Source: DASVWH01 sp036389715 (GTDB lineage Bacteria > Acidobacteriota > Blastocatellia > Pyrinomonadales > Pyrinomonadaceae). From it: DNA of 62,412 nt. The notes under the pieces were generated by a model, which was given only the letters and a program-made list of their open reading frames with translations, had not been told where the DNA came from and searched no databases. The stretch is from positions 1-62,412 of the forward strand of contig DASVWH010000110.1 in assembly GCA_036389715.1 (NCBI GenBank), in the 5' to 3' direction. Positions 17,956-26,235 of the stretch are shown piece by piece; position 1 is the stretch's first letter, and each line of letters starts with the position of its first letter. A program made the translations under genes and the position numbers.

Positions 17956-19311
17956 TTATCGTCTGCCGAGCTCGTTCTTCACAACCTTGCCGCCCTTCAT
18001 GACGAAGCGCACGTGTTCAAGCTCGGCGCTGTCTTTGAGCGGATCGCCCTCGACGGCGACCAGGTCGGCCAGCTTGCCCGCTTCGAGAGAGCCCAGCACG
18101 GAGTCCGCGCCGAGCAGGGTGGCGGCATTGATGGTCGCCGCGCGAATAATCTCCAGGGGCGACATCCCGGCCTCGCTGTAAGCGCGAAACATCAGGAGGC
18201 TGGCCTGCCCGCGCGTCCTGCCCGCCATCATGTAGTACATATCGGAGCCGGCCGCGATGGGCACGCCCGCCTTGATGGCCCGGCGCAAACGATCACGGCT
18301 GCCTGCGACCAGGCGCTTGACGGATTCCTCCCGCTGCTTCAACTGTTCCGGCCCGGGGTTGCGCGGCCTGACGAAAATATCCAGGTAAGCATCAACCGGC
18401 CCGTCCGTCGGGACGAGGTAAATCTTCTTCTCGGCCATCATCCTGAGCACTTCGTCCGAGACGGTGTAAGCGTGTTCGATTGAATCCACTCCGGCCTCGG
18501 CAGCGATGCGCGCAGACATGTCGTCGGTCGCGTGCGCGGCCACCCTGCGCCGTACCCTGTGGGCTTCCTCGACGATGACCTTCATCTCTTCGAGCGAGAG
18601 CACGCGGAGGTCCGTATTGACGATCACCTTGATACAGTTGGCCCCGTCGTAGATGGCCTGGCGGACGGCGCGGCGCGCTTCCTCGACGCCGTTAATGACG
18701 ACGTATTCCTGTTCGATGATCTTCTGCGTCTCGCCCTGAAGGCCGCCGAACTGCCCGCCCGCCGCCGAGAGAGCGCGGCTCGAAACGATCATCCGCGGCC
18801 CCGTGAGCCACCCTGCGTTGATCGCGTCGCGCAGGGCAATGTCACCGTTGACGCCGGAGTTGCCCAGGTCGCGCACCGTCGTGATTCCGGCCTCCAGGTC
18901 CTCGCGCCCCATCTTGACGCCGAGCAGCGCGCGCCTGGCCGTGCTCATCTGCGTGACGGTCAGAATCATGTTCGGCTCGTCGGAGCCGACCGCGCCGTCA
19001 TAGTTCATCAAGAGATGCGTGTGCGCGTCAATCAAGCCCGGCAGCACGGTCGCGCCGCCGAGGTCAATCACTTGCGCGCCCGCCGGAATCGCCAGCTTCG
19101 AGCCGACGGCCGTGATGCGGCTGCCCTCAATCAGGATGACGGCATCCGTGATGACGTTCCCGCTCTTCACGTCGAGCATCTTCGCGGCGCGGATGGCGAT
19201 GCGGCCGGGCCCCTGAGGACCGGGAGCGGTCTGTGCCGGGGCGGCGCGGGGCAACGAGAGGGCTAATAACAGGAGCAGAAATGCGCTCTGACGTGCGGCT
19301 TTGATCTTCAT
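17956..19311 (-). CDS. Secreted amidohydrolase (imidazolonepropionase-like)
   Basis: 451 residues with a clear signal peptide (FLLLLLALSLPRAAPAQ). It belongs to the amidohydrolase superfamily: the HxH metal pair is in LIDAHTHLLMN, further ligands fit VAAHATDDM and SIEHAYTV, and the catalytic Asp fits AAGSDMYYM. The C-terminal strand LGSLEAGKLADLVAVEGDPL is typical of Xaa-Pro dipeptidase/imidazolonepropionase-like members, which are often periplasmic dipeptidases or lactonases. All metal ligands appear intact, unlike two of the three relatives at 53.4-58.5 kb. The substrate is unknown. Confidence 0.92.
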   Translation of the reverse strand: MKIKAARQSAFLLLLLALSLPRAAPAQTAPGPQGPGRIAIRAAKMLDVKSGNVITDAVILIEGSRITAVGSKLAIPAGAQVIDLGGATVLPGLIDAHTHLLMNYDGAVGSDEPNMILTVTQMSTARRALLGVKMGREDLEAGITTVRDLGNSGVNGDIALRDAINAGWLTGPRMIVSSRALSAAGGQFGGLQGETQKIIEQEYVVINGVEEARRAVRQAIYDGANCIKVIVNTDLRVLSLEEMKVIVEEAHRVRRRVAAHATDDMSARIAAEAGVDSIEHAYTVSDEVLRMMAEKKIYLVPTDGPVDAYLDIFVRPRNPGPEQLKQREESVKRLVAGSRDRLRRAIKAGVPIAAGSDMYYMMAGRTRGQASLLMFRAYSEAGMSPLEIIRAATINAATLLGADSVLGSLEAGKLADLVAVEGDPLKDSAELEHVRFVMKGGKVVKNELGRR

Positions 19312-19482
19312 GGTGAAACTATCTCCTCATTGTCGCTTGAACGGGCTGCGTCCGGCAGGCGAAGCAGGCTTTTCAAGCTCTCGACGAAATTGTAAGAGCT
19401 GGAACCCTGAGAGACACGCGGGCGCAAAGAAGAAGTTTCAAATAAAGCCGCGGGCAGCACGCTTGCCCTCCGTTGCGTTTGC

Positions 19483-21291
19483 CTAGTCTTTGACAACCCT
19501 GAGCTTCAATTCCGCCAACTGCGCCGGGTCAACTTCGCCCGGCGCTTCGATCATCAGGTCGGCCGCCGAAGCCGTCTTCGGGAAAGCCATCAGGTCGCGG
19601 ATGTTCTCTATCCCGGTCAGGGCCATCAGCAGGCGTTCGATGCCGGAAGCGATTCCGCCGTGCGGCGGCGTCCCGTATTCGAGCGCGTCGAGGAAAAAGC
19701 CGAAGCGCGCGCGGGCCATTTCCGGCGTCATCCCGAGGGCCTTGAAAATCAGGGACTGCACGTCGCCGCGATGGATGCGAATCGAGCCGCCCGCGGCCTC
19801 GACGCCGTTGACCACCGCATCATAAGCCTTGGCGCGCAGCCCGCCGAAGAGGTGCGTCTCGCCCTCTTCGACCGCACGCCTCAGGAGCGGCAGGTCTTCA
19901 TCGAGCGGCGAAGTGAAGGGGTGATGCATCGCGTAATAACGATCATCCTCCTCGTGATACTCGAACATCGGGAATTCCGTCACCCAGAGCGGCGCGTAGA
20001 CGTTCTCTGGAATCAGCTTTTCGCGGCGCGCGATTTCGTTGCGCAGCGCGCCGAGGCTCGCCGCCACAGTCTTCGGCTTACCTGCGACGATCAGCACGGC
20101 GTCTCCCTTCAAGGCCCCGCTCGTCCCGGCGATGCGCAGGATGGTCTCCTGGCCCAGCGCCTTGAGCAGCGAAGAGGCCGTTTCATCGCCGAGCTTTATC
20201 CAGCCGAGCGCGCCCGCCCCGTAACGCTTAACGAAAGCCTGCAATTCGTCGAGCGCCTTGCGTGAAAGCAGCGCGCCGCCCGGCGCGATTATGCACTTGA
20301 TCTCGCCGCCCGTCGCAAGCGTCTCGGCGAAGGGCGCGAAGGTCGTCCCGGCGAGCGCGGGCGAGAGGTCTTGCAGCTCCAGGCCAAAGCGCAGGTCCGG
20401 CTTGTCGCTGCCGAAGCGGCGCATCGCTTCGGCATAGGAGAGACGCGGGAAAGGCACGGGCAGCTCGACGCCCCGGAGCCGGAAAACGCGCGCGAAGAGT
20501 CCTTCGATCAGCGCGTAGACCTGCTCGGGCGTGGCAAAGCTCAGCTCTACGTCGAGCTGCGTGAACTCGGGCTGGCGGTCGGCTCGCAGGTCCTCGTCAC
20601 GAAAGCAGCGCGCAATCTGGTAATACTTGTCGAGCCCGGCGATCATGCAGAGCTGCTTGAAGAGCTGCGGCGATTGCGGCAGCGCGAAGAACTTGCCGGG
20701 CTGAATCCGCGAGGGCACGATGTAGTCGCGCGCGCCCTCCGGCGTCGATTTAATCAGAATCGGCGTCTCGATCTCCATGAAGCCCTGCTCGTCCATGTAA
20801 CGATGAATCTCGGCCAGGACGCGGTGACGCAGTCGCAGGTTCGCCTGGAGCTGCGGGCGGCGCAGGTCCAGGTAACGATACTTGAGCCGCAGGTCTTCGC
20901 TCGCCAGCGCATCCGAAGAGACCACTTCGAGCTGGAAAGGGAGCGTCCGCGCATCATTGAGGATGAGAATCTCGCTGGCCTGCACCTCGACCTCGCCCGT
21001 CGTAATCTTCGGATTGCGCTGGCCCTCCTCGCGCAGCACGACTTCGCCCGTGACGGCGACGACGTATTCGCCGCGCACCTCCTTGGCACGCGTGTGCGCT
21101 GGCCCGCCCGTCTCCTCGTTGAAGACGACCTGCGTCAGCCCGTCGCGGTCGCGCAGGTCCAGGAAGGTCAGCGGCCCGAAGTCGCGGCGGCGCGCGGCCC
21201 AGCCCATCAGCGTCACTCTCTTTCCGACATCTTCTGCGCGTAGTGCTCCGCACGAATGCGTGCGCCGCAGGTTTCCCAGGTCATCAAGCAT
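19483..21291 (-). CDS. aspS: Aspartyl-tRNA synthetase (bacterial type)
   Basis: 602 residues from ATG 21291; a GTG at 21297 is in frame. Class II synthetase: N-terminal OB-fold anticodon domain (GWAARRRDFGPLTFLDLRDR), motif 2 around ARCFRDEDLRADRQPEFTQL, the inserted GAD domain typical of bacterial AspRS (about residues 300-420), and motif 3 GIASGIERLLMALTG. It charges tRNA-Asp, and in organisms lacking AsnRS also tRNA-Asn. The residue after RRRD, one of the positions reported to separate discriminating from non-discriminating enzymes, is Phe here, so specificity is undecided. It lies in a minus-strand run with hisS, echoing the hisS-aspS order of other bacteria. Confidence 0.97.
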   Translation of the reverse strand: MLDDLGNLRRTHSCGALRAEDVGKRVTLMGWAARRRDFGPLTFLDLRDRDGLTQVVFNEETGGPAHTRAKEVRGEYVVAVTGEVVLREEGQRNPKITTGEVEVQASEILILNDARTLPFQLEVVSSDALASEDLRLKYRYLDLRRPQLQANLRLRHRVLAEIHRYMDEQGFMEIETPILIKSTPEGARDYIVPSRIQPGKFFALPQSPQLFKQLCMIAGLDKYYQIARCFRDEDLRADRQPEFTQLDVELSFATPEQVYALIEGLFARVFRLRGVELPVPFPRLSYAEAMRRFGSDKPDLRFGLELQDLSPALAGTTFAPFAETLATGGEIKCIIAPGGALLSRKALDELQAFVKRYGAGALGWIKLGDETASSLLKALGQETILRIAGTSGALKGDAVLIVAGKPKTVAASLGALRNEIARREKLIPENVYAPLWVTEFPMFEYHEEDDRYYAMHHPFTSPLDEDLPLLRRAVEEGETHLFGGLRAKAYDAVVNGVEAAGGSIRIHRGDVQSLIFKALGMTPEMARARFGFFLDALEYGTPPHGGIASGIERLLMALTGIENIRDLMAFPKTASAADLMIEAPGEVDPAQLAELKLRVVKD

Positions 21292-21424
21292 AATCACTAT
21301 AGTTTCTTTGAAAACTCCGCCTGGCAGCCGCCGCAGCAGAGAGCGGATTCGACGGCTGAATTAATCAACCGATTCATCCGCGGTCGTTCGCGGCAGTTGC
21401 TCTCTCCGGCCCCCGGTGACGGCT

Positions 21425-22042
21425 TTACGTTTTAGTTTCGGCATCACGGACGAAATCGAGCGGCGCTTGAAAACGGCTGGCCCCTTCGCCCTCATCCGGC
21501 TGTTTATTCCTCTCCGAGAGGTAAGCGTTGAACTCCGCGGACCTGTTGCGGGGGATGCTCAGGGACTTCCAGTCGGCCGACCTGAAATGCTTGGCCAGAA
21601 AGACTATCTGGCCGATGTGATAGGCATAATGCGTCAACTGGCGATTGATGGCCTGGACCACCGTGTGCTCCTGGCCGCGAATCAGGACTTTGCGCATCGC
21701 GTCTTCCGCCCGCAAAGGCTCAAGCGCATCGAAGACGCAGCGCCAGCCCGCCTCCCACTCGGCGAGGATTTGCTCGCGCGTCGTCTGCGGCCCGGTCACG
21801 AATTCCAGGTCGCGCTGGCGATCCGGCTTCTCGCCGTCGGTCGTCAGAAAATCGGTCCAGCGCGAGCGCATGTTGCCGCTCATGTGCCTGGCGATGACCG
21901 CGATGCTATTGGCCTCTTCATCGAGAGCCAGAAAGAACTCCTCGTCGCCGACCTGCCCGAAAGCCTTCTCGGCCAGTTTCCGGTAGTCGCGAAAATTCGA
22001 GAGCGCGTCGTCTAAATAATGCTTTGCCGTCAGGTCATCCAT
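21425..22042 (-). CDS. DUF1572 (DinB-superfamily) protein
   Basis: 205 residues of four-helix DinB/YfiT-like character. Potential metal-site histidines are at IARHMSGNMRSRW and near the C-terminal YAYHIGQIVFLAKHF. The FLTTDGEKPDRQRD segment is typical of DUF1572. Members are presumed metal-dependent, possibly bacillithiol/mycothiol-type transferases or hydrolases, but the function is not established. It sits between hisS and aspS on the same strand, with heptamer hairpin 3 immediately upstream. Confidence 0.85.
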   Translation of the reverse strand: MDDLTAKHYLDDALSNFRDYRKLAEKAFGQVGDEEFFLALDEEANSIAVIARHMSGNMRSRWTDFLTTDGEKPDRQRDLEFVTGPQTTREQILAEWEAGWRCVFDALEPLRAEDAMRKVLIRGQEHTVVQAINRQLTHYAYHIGQIVFLAKHFRSADWKSLSIPRNRSAEFNAYLSERNKQPDEGEGASRFQAPLDFVRDAETKT

Positions 22043-22051
22043 AAGAGAATA

Positions 22052-22180
22052 AAGTAAGCAGTAAGCAGTAAGCAGTGAGCAGCAGGCAAAAAGTAATAAG
22101 TCGCGAGCGATAAGCAGCGAGCGATAGGCAGTTCTTCCCGTCTTTTACTGCTTACTGCTCACTGCTCACTTTTCACTGCC
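22052..22180. repeat. Heptamer-repeat hairpin 3 (agtaagc/agtgagc units)
   Basis: The left arm (22052-22088) has three agtaagc units, then agtgagc and agcaggc. A central tract (22090-22132) holds more degenerate units (gcgagcgataagcagc-like). The right arm (22143-22180) is the reverse complement of agtgagc/agtaagc units. The hisS stop codon (22166-22168) and its last codons lie in the right arm. Confidence 0.83.
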
Positions 22181-23578
22181 GACAGGTTTCATCGTTTCAC
22201 GAACGGTCTGTGCGACGCGGTCGCGCGGGAGCGACAATTGCTCGCCGGTCTTGAGGTCCTTGAGGGCGACGTGGCCGCCCGCGCGCTCTTCATCGCCGAC
22301 GAAGGCGACGAATCCTATCCCGCGCGACGAAGCGTACTTCAACTGCTTACCGAGCTTATCGGCTTCCGGGTAAAGTTCGACGCGCAGGCCCTCGCCGCGC
22401 AGCCCGCACGCCAGCGCCAGCGAGTCCGCGATGGAATCCTCATTCCAGATTGCGACCATCACCTCGGCCGGAGCCGTGATGAGCGAAGCCGGGAACATCT
22501 CGCGCTCGGTCATCAGGACGATGATTCGTTCGAGCCCGAGCGAGAACCCGCACGCGGGCACGTCCTGTCCTGAAAACATCCCGACCAGATTATCGTAGCG
22601 CCCGCCGCCGCCGAGACTGCCCGCCAGGTCCGGGACGTTAATCTCCATGATTGCGCCCGTGTAATAGGAGAGCCCGCGCGCCAGGCTCGGGTCAATCTTG
22701 AGCTTTGCGCCCGCGCCCGCGGCCCGCGCGAACTCTATGATCGAGCGCAGCTCTTCGATGCCGCGCGCGCCCGCTTCGTGATCGCCGACGAACTCGACGA
22801 GGCGTCCGAGCAGCGCCGCGTTGAGCGCCTCTCCCGCGTCTCCGAGGATTTCGGCCGGAGCCAGCGCGGCGGCCCTTTCCAGCTCTGCCAGGCGCTCGAA
22901 GAAATCGAGCAGCCGCGCGGCGGACTCCGCGGCGATGCCGCGCCCGGCCAGCTCAGCGCCGACGCCCTCGCGCCCGATCTTGTCCAGCTTGTCGAGGGCG
23001 ACGAGCGCATCCGTCTGTTTGTCCGCCGCAATGCCCGCCGCGTCGAGCACCCCGGAGAGCACCTGCCTGTGATTCAGACGAATCGTGAAATTATTGAAGC
23101 CCAGGCTCGTCAGCGCATCGGCGGCGGCCGCGCAGAGTTCTGCTTCGACCAGCATGGAGCGCGTGCCGAGCGCGTCAACGTCGCACTGGTAGAACTCCCT
23201 GAACCTGCCGCGCGCCGGACGGTCGGCACGCCAGACCGGCTGTATCTGATAGCGTTTAAAGAACTTCGGCAGCTCGTTGCGGTACTGCGCGACGACGCGC
23301 GCCAGCGGCACCGTGAGATCGTACCTGAGCGCCAGGTCGGCCACGCCCGTTCCCTCGTGCACCCCGCGCTTGAGGATTTTGAAGATTAGCTGGCTGCCCT
23401 CTTCGCCGTACTTGCCGGAGAGCGTTTCGATGTTTTCGACCGCGGGAGTCTCCAAAGGCTCGAACCCGTAGCGCTCGTAGACTGCGCGGATGATGCCGAT
23501 GACATACTCGCGCCGCCTGACCTCTGCGGGCAGAAAATCGCGCATCCCCCGCGCCGGTTGTGTCTTGCCTGTCGCCAT
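22166..23578 (-). CDS. hisS: Histidyl-tRNA synthetase
   Basis: 470 residues from ATG 23578 (MATGKTQPARGMRDFLP); the open frame continues to 23770 but that part overlaps the preceding gene and looks non-coding. Class II HisRS marks are motif 1 (GMRDFLPAEVRRRE), motif 2 (FRPVWRADRPARGRFREFYQ-like, with the sequence YQIQPVWRADRPARGRFREF), the two HisA-type signatures (ARGLSYYTGAIMEI, and CGFSLGLERIIVLM) and the C-terminal anticodon domain. It charges tRNA-His. It begins 7 bp after the PagL-like gene, suggesting an operon with it and the carbonic anhydrase. The last residues and the stop codon are embedded in heptamer-repeat DNA. Confidence 0.96.
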   Translation of the reverse strand: MATGKTQPARGMRDFLPAEVRRREYVIGIIRAVYERYGFEPLETPAVENIETLSGKYGEEGSQLIFKILKRGVHEGTGVADLALRYDLTVPLARVVAQYRNELPKFFKRYQIQPVWRADRPARGRFREFYQCDVDALGTRSMLVEAELCAAAADALTSLGFNNFTIRLNHRQVLSGVLDAAGIAADKQTDALVALDKLDKIGREGVGAELAGRGIAAESAARLLDFFERLAELERAAALAPAEILGDAGEALNAALLGRLVEFVGDHEAGARGIEELRSIIEFARAAGAGAKLKIDPSLARGLSYYTGAIMEINVPDLAGSLGGGGRYDNLVGMFSGQDVPACGFSLGLERIIVLMTEREMFPASLITAPAEVMVAIWNEDSIADSLALACGLRGEGLRVELYPEADKLGKQLKYASSRGIGFVAFVGDEERAGGHVALKDLKTGEQLSLPRDRVAQTVRETMKPVGSEK

Positions 23579-23585
23579 AGCCGGG

Positions 23586-24335
23586 CTATTTGAAGATCGA
23601 GAAACCCGCGTAAAAGAGAAACTGATTATAACCGCGATTCGAGCCGGAGCGGTCGCCGTTGGAGATGTGGTAGAACTTCGCGCCGAGGCTGACGGCCCGC
23701 CGCTGCTCATTCGACGTGAAGATGCGCAGGCCCGCGCCCGTCTCTCCGACGTAAGCGAATTTTCCGGCATCGGGTAAAGGAACCGGCTTGTTGAAGATCA
23801 GGAAGCCGCCGTTGAGATGAACGAACGGCTTGACGCGAGAGCTGTTGGCAAAGTCGAGTTGCAGCCCGAGCGGCGTCAGTCCCGCACCGTAAGCCGAGCC
23901 GCGCTCGAAAGTCGTGACCGTCCCGGCCGGAGTCACGGCGGTCGTAATCCGCTCAATATTGCCCGTCGCAACGGCCACCGGAATGACATCCAGCGTGTAC
24001 TGCAAGGCCAGGCTGCGATTGGCCGCCAGCGTTCGCCCGTAGCGGAAAGCCGCGATGAAGAACCTGCGGTCCCTGGCCTCTTCTTCGCGCAGCCCGCCGA
24101 AGATTCTAGTCGCCTTGAACCCGATTCCTCCCCAGAAACCGAACTCGTTATCGCCGCGCTTGAGGCTGTAGGGCGAATCCTGCGCGCCGCTGCGGGCGGT
24201 TGACGGGTGCGCGGCGGCCGTGTCGCCTGCGGGCAAGGCGCTCCCGGCCCCGTCCTGCGCGCTCGCCGGAGACGCGCCCGCCGCCAGGATAAACAGAACT
24301 CCGATGATGATATTAGTCCGAATCAGTTGCTTCAT
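23586..24335 (-). CDS. PagL-like lipid A deacylase / acyloxyacyl hydrolase family outer-membrane protein
   Basis: 249 residues with a signal peptide (IGVLFILAAGASPASAQ), a linker of about 35 residues and then a small beta-barrel ending in Phe (FLFYAGFSIFK). The PagL catalytic region is recognisable as YHISNGDRSGSNRGYN, with H223 and S225 aligned to the PagL His-Ser pair. The position of the PagL catalytic Glu (14 residues after the His) is Asn here, so classical 3-O-deacylase activity is uncertain. A GGAGAG ribosome site precedes ATG 24335. It lies between a gamma carbonic anhydrase gene and hisS, 24 and 7 bp away. Confidence 0.8.
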   Translation of the reverse strand: MKQLIRTNIIIGVLFILAAGASPASAQDGAGSALPAGDTAAAHPSTARSGAQDSPYSLKRGDNEFGFWGGIGFKATRIFGGLREEEARDRRFFIAAFRYGRTLAANRSLALQYTLDVIPVAVATGNIERITTAVTPAGTVTTFERGSAYGAGLTPLGLQLDFANSSRVKPFVHLNGGFLIFNKPVPLPDAGKFAYVGETGAGLRIFTSNEQRRAVSLGAKFYHISNGDRSGSNRGYNQFLFYAGFSIFK

Positions 24336-24359
24336 GCTTCTCTCCGTCGCTCGATTTGG

Positions 24360-24887
24360 TTATAGCGTGCCGTCCGATTGCTCTTCCCTGTAAAGCCTGG
24401 TGTACTCGACGTAATTTTTCCAGTATCCGTCGAGGCCCGCGACCTCTTCATCCGTCAACCGTCGCTTGACCCTGGCGGGCACTCCGAGGACCAGCGAGCG
24501 CGGCGGGACACGCGTGCCGGGCGAGACGAGCGCCCCCGCGGCGACGATGGACTGCGCGCCGATACGCACGTCATCCATCACGATTGAGCCCATCCCGATG
24601 AGGCATCCGCGCTCGATGTAGCAGCCGTGCAGCGTCACGTTATGCCCGACCGTCACTTCGTCTTCGAGGATGGTCGGGTGCGTGCCGTTGGTGACGTGCA
24701 CGACCGTCCCGTCCTGGATGTTCGTCCGGCTGCCGATGCGTATGTAGAAGACATCGCCGCGCACGACCGCGTTGAACCAGACCGAGGACTGCTCGCCGAT
24801 CTCGACGTCGCCGATAATCTGCGCGCTCTCTTCGATAAAAGCTGTCGGGTGTATCTGCGGGCGCGTGCCGCGAAAAGGTCTAATCAT
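24360..24887 (-). CDS. Gamma carbonic anhydrase family protein
   Basis: 175 residues from ATG 24887 (MIRPFRGTRPQIHPTAFI). The left-handed beta-helix hexapeptide pattern ([LIV]GxxxxI) is clear through VEIGEQSSVWFNAVVRGD, RTNIQDGTVVHV and VTVGHNVTLHGCYIERGCLI. Three His (in VVHV, VGHN and LHGC) are in the right places for the trimer zinc site, and GVPARVKRRLTDEE is the usual C-terminal helix. Members (YrdA/PaaY/CaiE-like) are often carbonic anhydrases or acyl-group enzymes. It is the first gene of the probable operon with the PagL-like protein and hisS. Confidence 0.92.
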   Translation of the reverse strand: MIRPFRGTRPQIHPTAFIEESAQIIGDVEIGEQSSVWFNAVVRGDVFYIRIGSRTNIQDGTVVHVTNGTHPTILEDEVTVGHNVTLHGCYIERGCLIGMGSIVMDDVRIGAQSIVAAGALVSPGTRVPPRSLVLGVPARVKRRLTDEEVAGLDGYWKNYVEYTRLYREEQSDGTL

Positions 24888-25238
24888 ATGAGCTACGGCC
24901 GGTTCGGGATGGACTGCTGCCCTTTTACGGAGTGCCGCTGACTTCTTCGGATAAAGCGGAAACGGTAACACGAGCCGCATCGGCTGGGCAAGGAAGCCAC
25001 TCCGGGAAGGACGGACGAGAATCGCGCTCCCGCCGCTCGGCTTTGACGGCCCTCAAGAGCGGGCGACCCCGGACGGCGCGCGGCGGGCGGTTTTCCTTTT
25101 ACCACGGCTTTGTCCCATAATGCCTGCGCGGCCCGAACACTCGCGCCCGAATCCCGGCCTTCCAGGGCTGCGGAGGCGGACGAGAATCAGGCCGCTCTTA
25201 CTTTGACGAACGCAAATCATACTTAACCGGAGGAAAAG
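24888..25238. other. Intergenic region between divergent carbonic anhydrase and osmC genes
   Basis: 351 bases without a credible gene. It must hold promoters for both directions, but I see no convincing -35/-10 pair. A GGAGG ribosome site for osmC lies at its right end. Small frames here lack start signals and have neighbour-shadow composition. Confidence 0.6.
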
Positions 25239-25664
25239 ATGAGACGTAATGCTTCAGCGGTCTGGCAGGGTGGACTTAAGGACGGGCGCGGGACGATTTC
25301 GACCGAGAGCAAAGTCCTCTCCGAGACGCAGTATTCATTCAGCACGCGCTTTGAGGATGGAATCGGCACTAACCCGGAGGAATTAATCGCCGCGGCGCAC
25401 GCGGGCTGCTTCTCGATGGCGCTTTCCGGGCAGCTCGGCAACGCCGGATTGACCGCCGAGAGCATCAATACCACGGCGACGGTCAGGCTGGAGAAGACCG
25501 ACGCCGGATTCACCATCACGAGCGTGCACCTGGAGGTCAGGGCCAGAGTTCCGGGCGCAGACCGGGCGGCCTTCGAGACGGCGACCAACAATGCCAAGGC
25601 GGGCTGCCCCGTCTCCAGGCTCTTGAAGGCCGAGATTACGATGAACGCGACGCTCGACGCATAA
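25239..25664 (+). CDS. osmC: OsmC family peroxiredoxin
   Basis: 141 residues, the usual OsmC length. OsmC reduces organic hydroperoxides in the cytoplasm with a Cys pair, one in AHAGCFSMAL and the other in KAGCPVSRLL. The N-terminal SAVWQGGLKDGRGTISTES and RFEDGIGTNPEELIAAAHA stretches are those of OsmC proper rather than Ohr. The start ATG 25239 has GGAGG 7 nt upstream. It is divergent from the carbonic anhydrase operon. Confidence 0.93.
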   Translation: MRRNASAVWQGGLKDGRGTISTESKVLSETQYSFSTRFEDGIGTNPEELIAAAHAGCFSMALSGQLGNAGLTAESINTTATVRLEKTDAGFTITSVHLEVRARVPGADRAAFETATNNAKAGCPVSRLLKAEITMNATLDA

Positions 25665-25752
25665 GCGCGCCGCCGGACGCCCGGCTCGCCCGGTGCAGGG
25701 GGCGGGCCACAGGGCGGGCCCGGGAAGAAGGCCGGGCTCGACTGGGCGATGG

Positions 25753-25778
25753 TTGAAAAAGTGGGGCTGATTTATAAT
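25753..25778 (+). promoter_or_regulatory. Possible promoter of the first response-regulator gene
   Basis: TTGAAA (25753-25758) and a perfect TATAAT (25773-25778) lie just before the response-regulator start. The 14-bp spacer is short for sigma-70. The -10 ends 6 bases before ATG 25785, so transcription would begin at about the start codon. Confidence 0.3.
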
Positions 25779-25784
25779 CCCTCT

Positions 25785-26225
25785 ATGGAAACGAAGAAAG
25801 TGCTGCCGACCACTCCGCTCGAAAAGCCTGACGAAATCGCAGACGACAGCGATGCGCCGAAGAACTTTCTGATTCTGGTGGTTGATGACGTGACCGACAA
25901 CCAGCTATTAATCAGCCTGGACCTGCAACACCTGGGTTACCGCGTAGTGACGGCTTCCGACGGCGAGGAAGCCGTCAAGGTGGCCTCCCTGACGTTTCCG
26001 AACATCATCCTGATGGATTTATCCATGCCCAATATTGACGGGCTCGAAGCCATTCGGAGAATCCGCGAAAACGAGGACCTGCGAAAGACTCCGATCATCG
26101 CGCTGACGGCCCATAGCACGGCCGGGTTTCGCCGCGCCGCACACGACGCGGGCTTTGACGGTTACCTGACAAAGCCCATCAACTTTGAGCGCCTGCACGA
26201 CCTGATCCGCAGCCTGTTGCGCTAG
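25785..26225 (+). CDS. Single-domain response regulator (CheY-like)
   Basis: 146 residues from ATG 25785; the frame could extend to 25749, but that would run through the TATAAT element. After a ~32-residue polar leader comes one receiver domain: acidic pocket VVDDVTDN, phosphoacceptor Asp in ILMDLSMPNIDG, Thr/Ser in ALTAHS and Lys in YLTKPINFERL. No output domain is present, so it presumably signals by phosphotransfer or protein contact. It is followed 10 bp later by a lipoprotein gene. A close relative lies at 27614. Confidence 0.92.
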   Translation: METKKVLPTTPLEKPDEIADDSDAPKNFLILVVDDVTDNQLLISLDLQHLGYRVVTASDGEEAVKVASLTFPNIILMDLSMPNIDGLEAIRRIRENEDLRKTPIIALTAHSTAGFRRAAHDAGFDGYLTKPINFERLHDLIRSLLR

Positions 26226-26235
26226 ACGGAGGACG

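Noticed and set aside
19308..19496. 62-codon frame upstream of the amidohydrolase
   Set aside because: Overlaps the ends of two genes, has no ribosome site and no recognisable sequence.
23579..23770. 64-residue N-terminal extension of hisS
   Set aside because: It overlaps the PagL-like gene and has a Ser/Arg-rich shadow composition; the HisRS family start fits ATG 23578.
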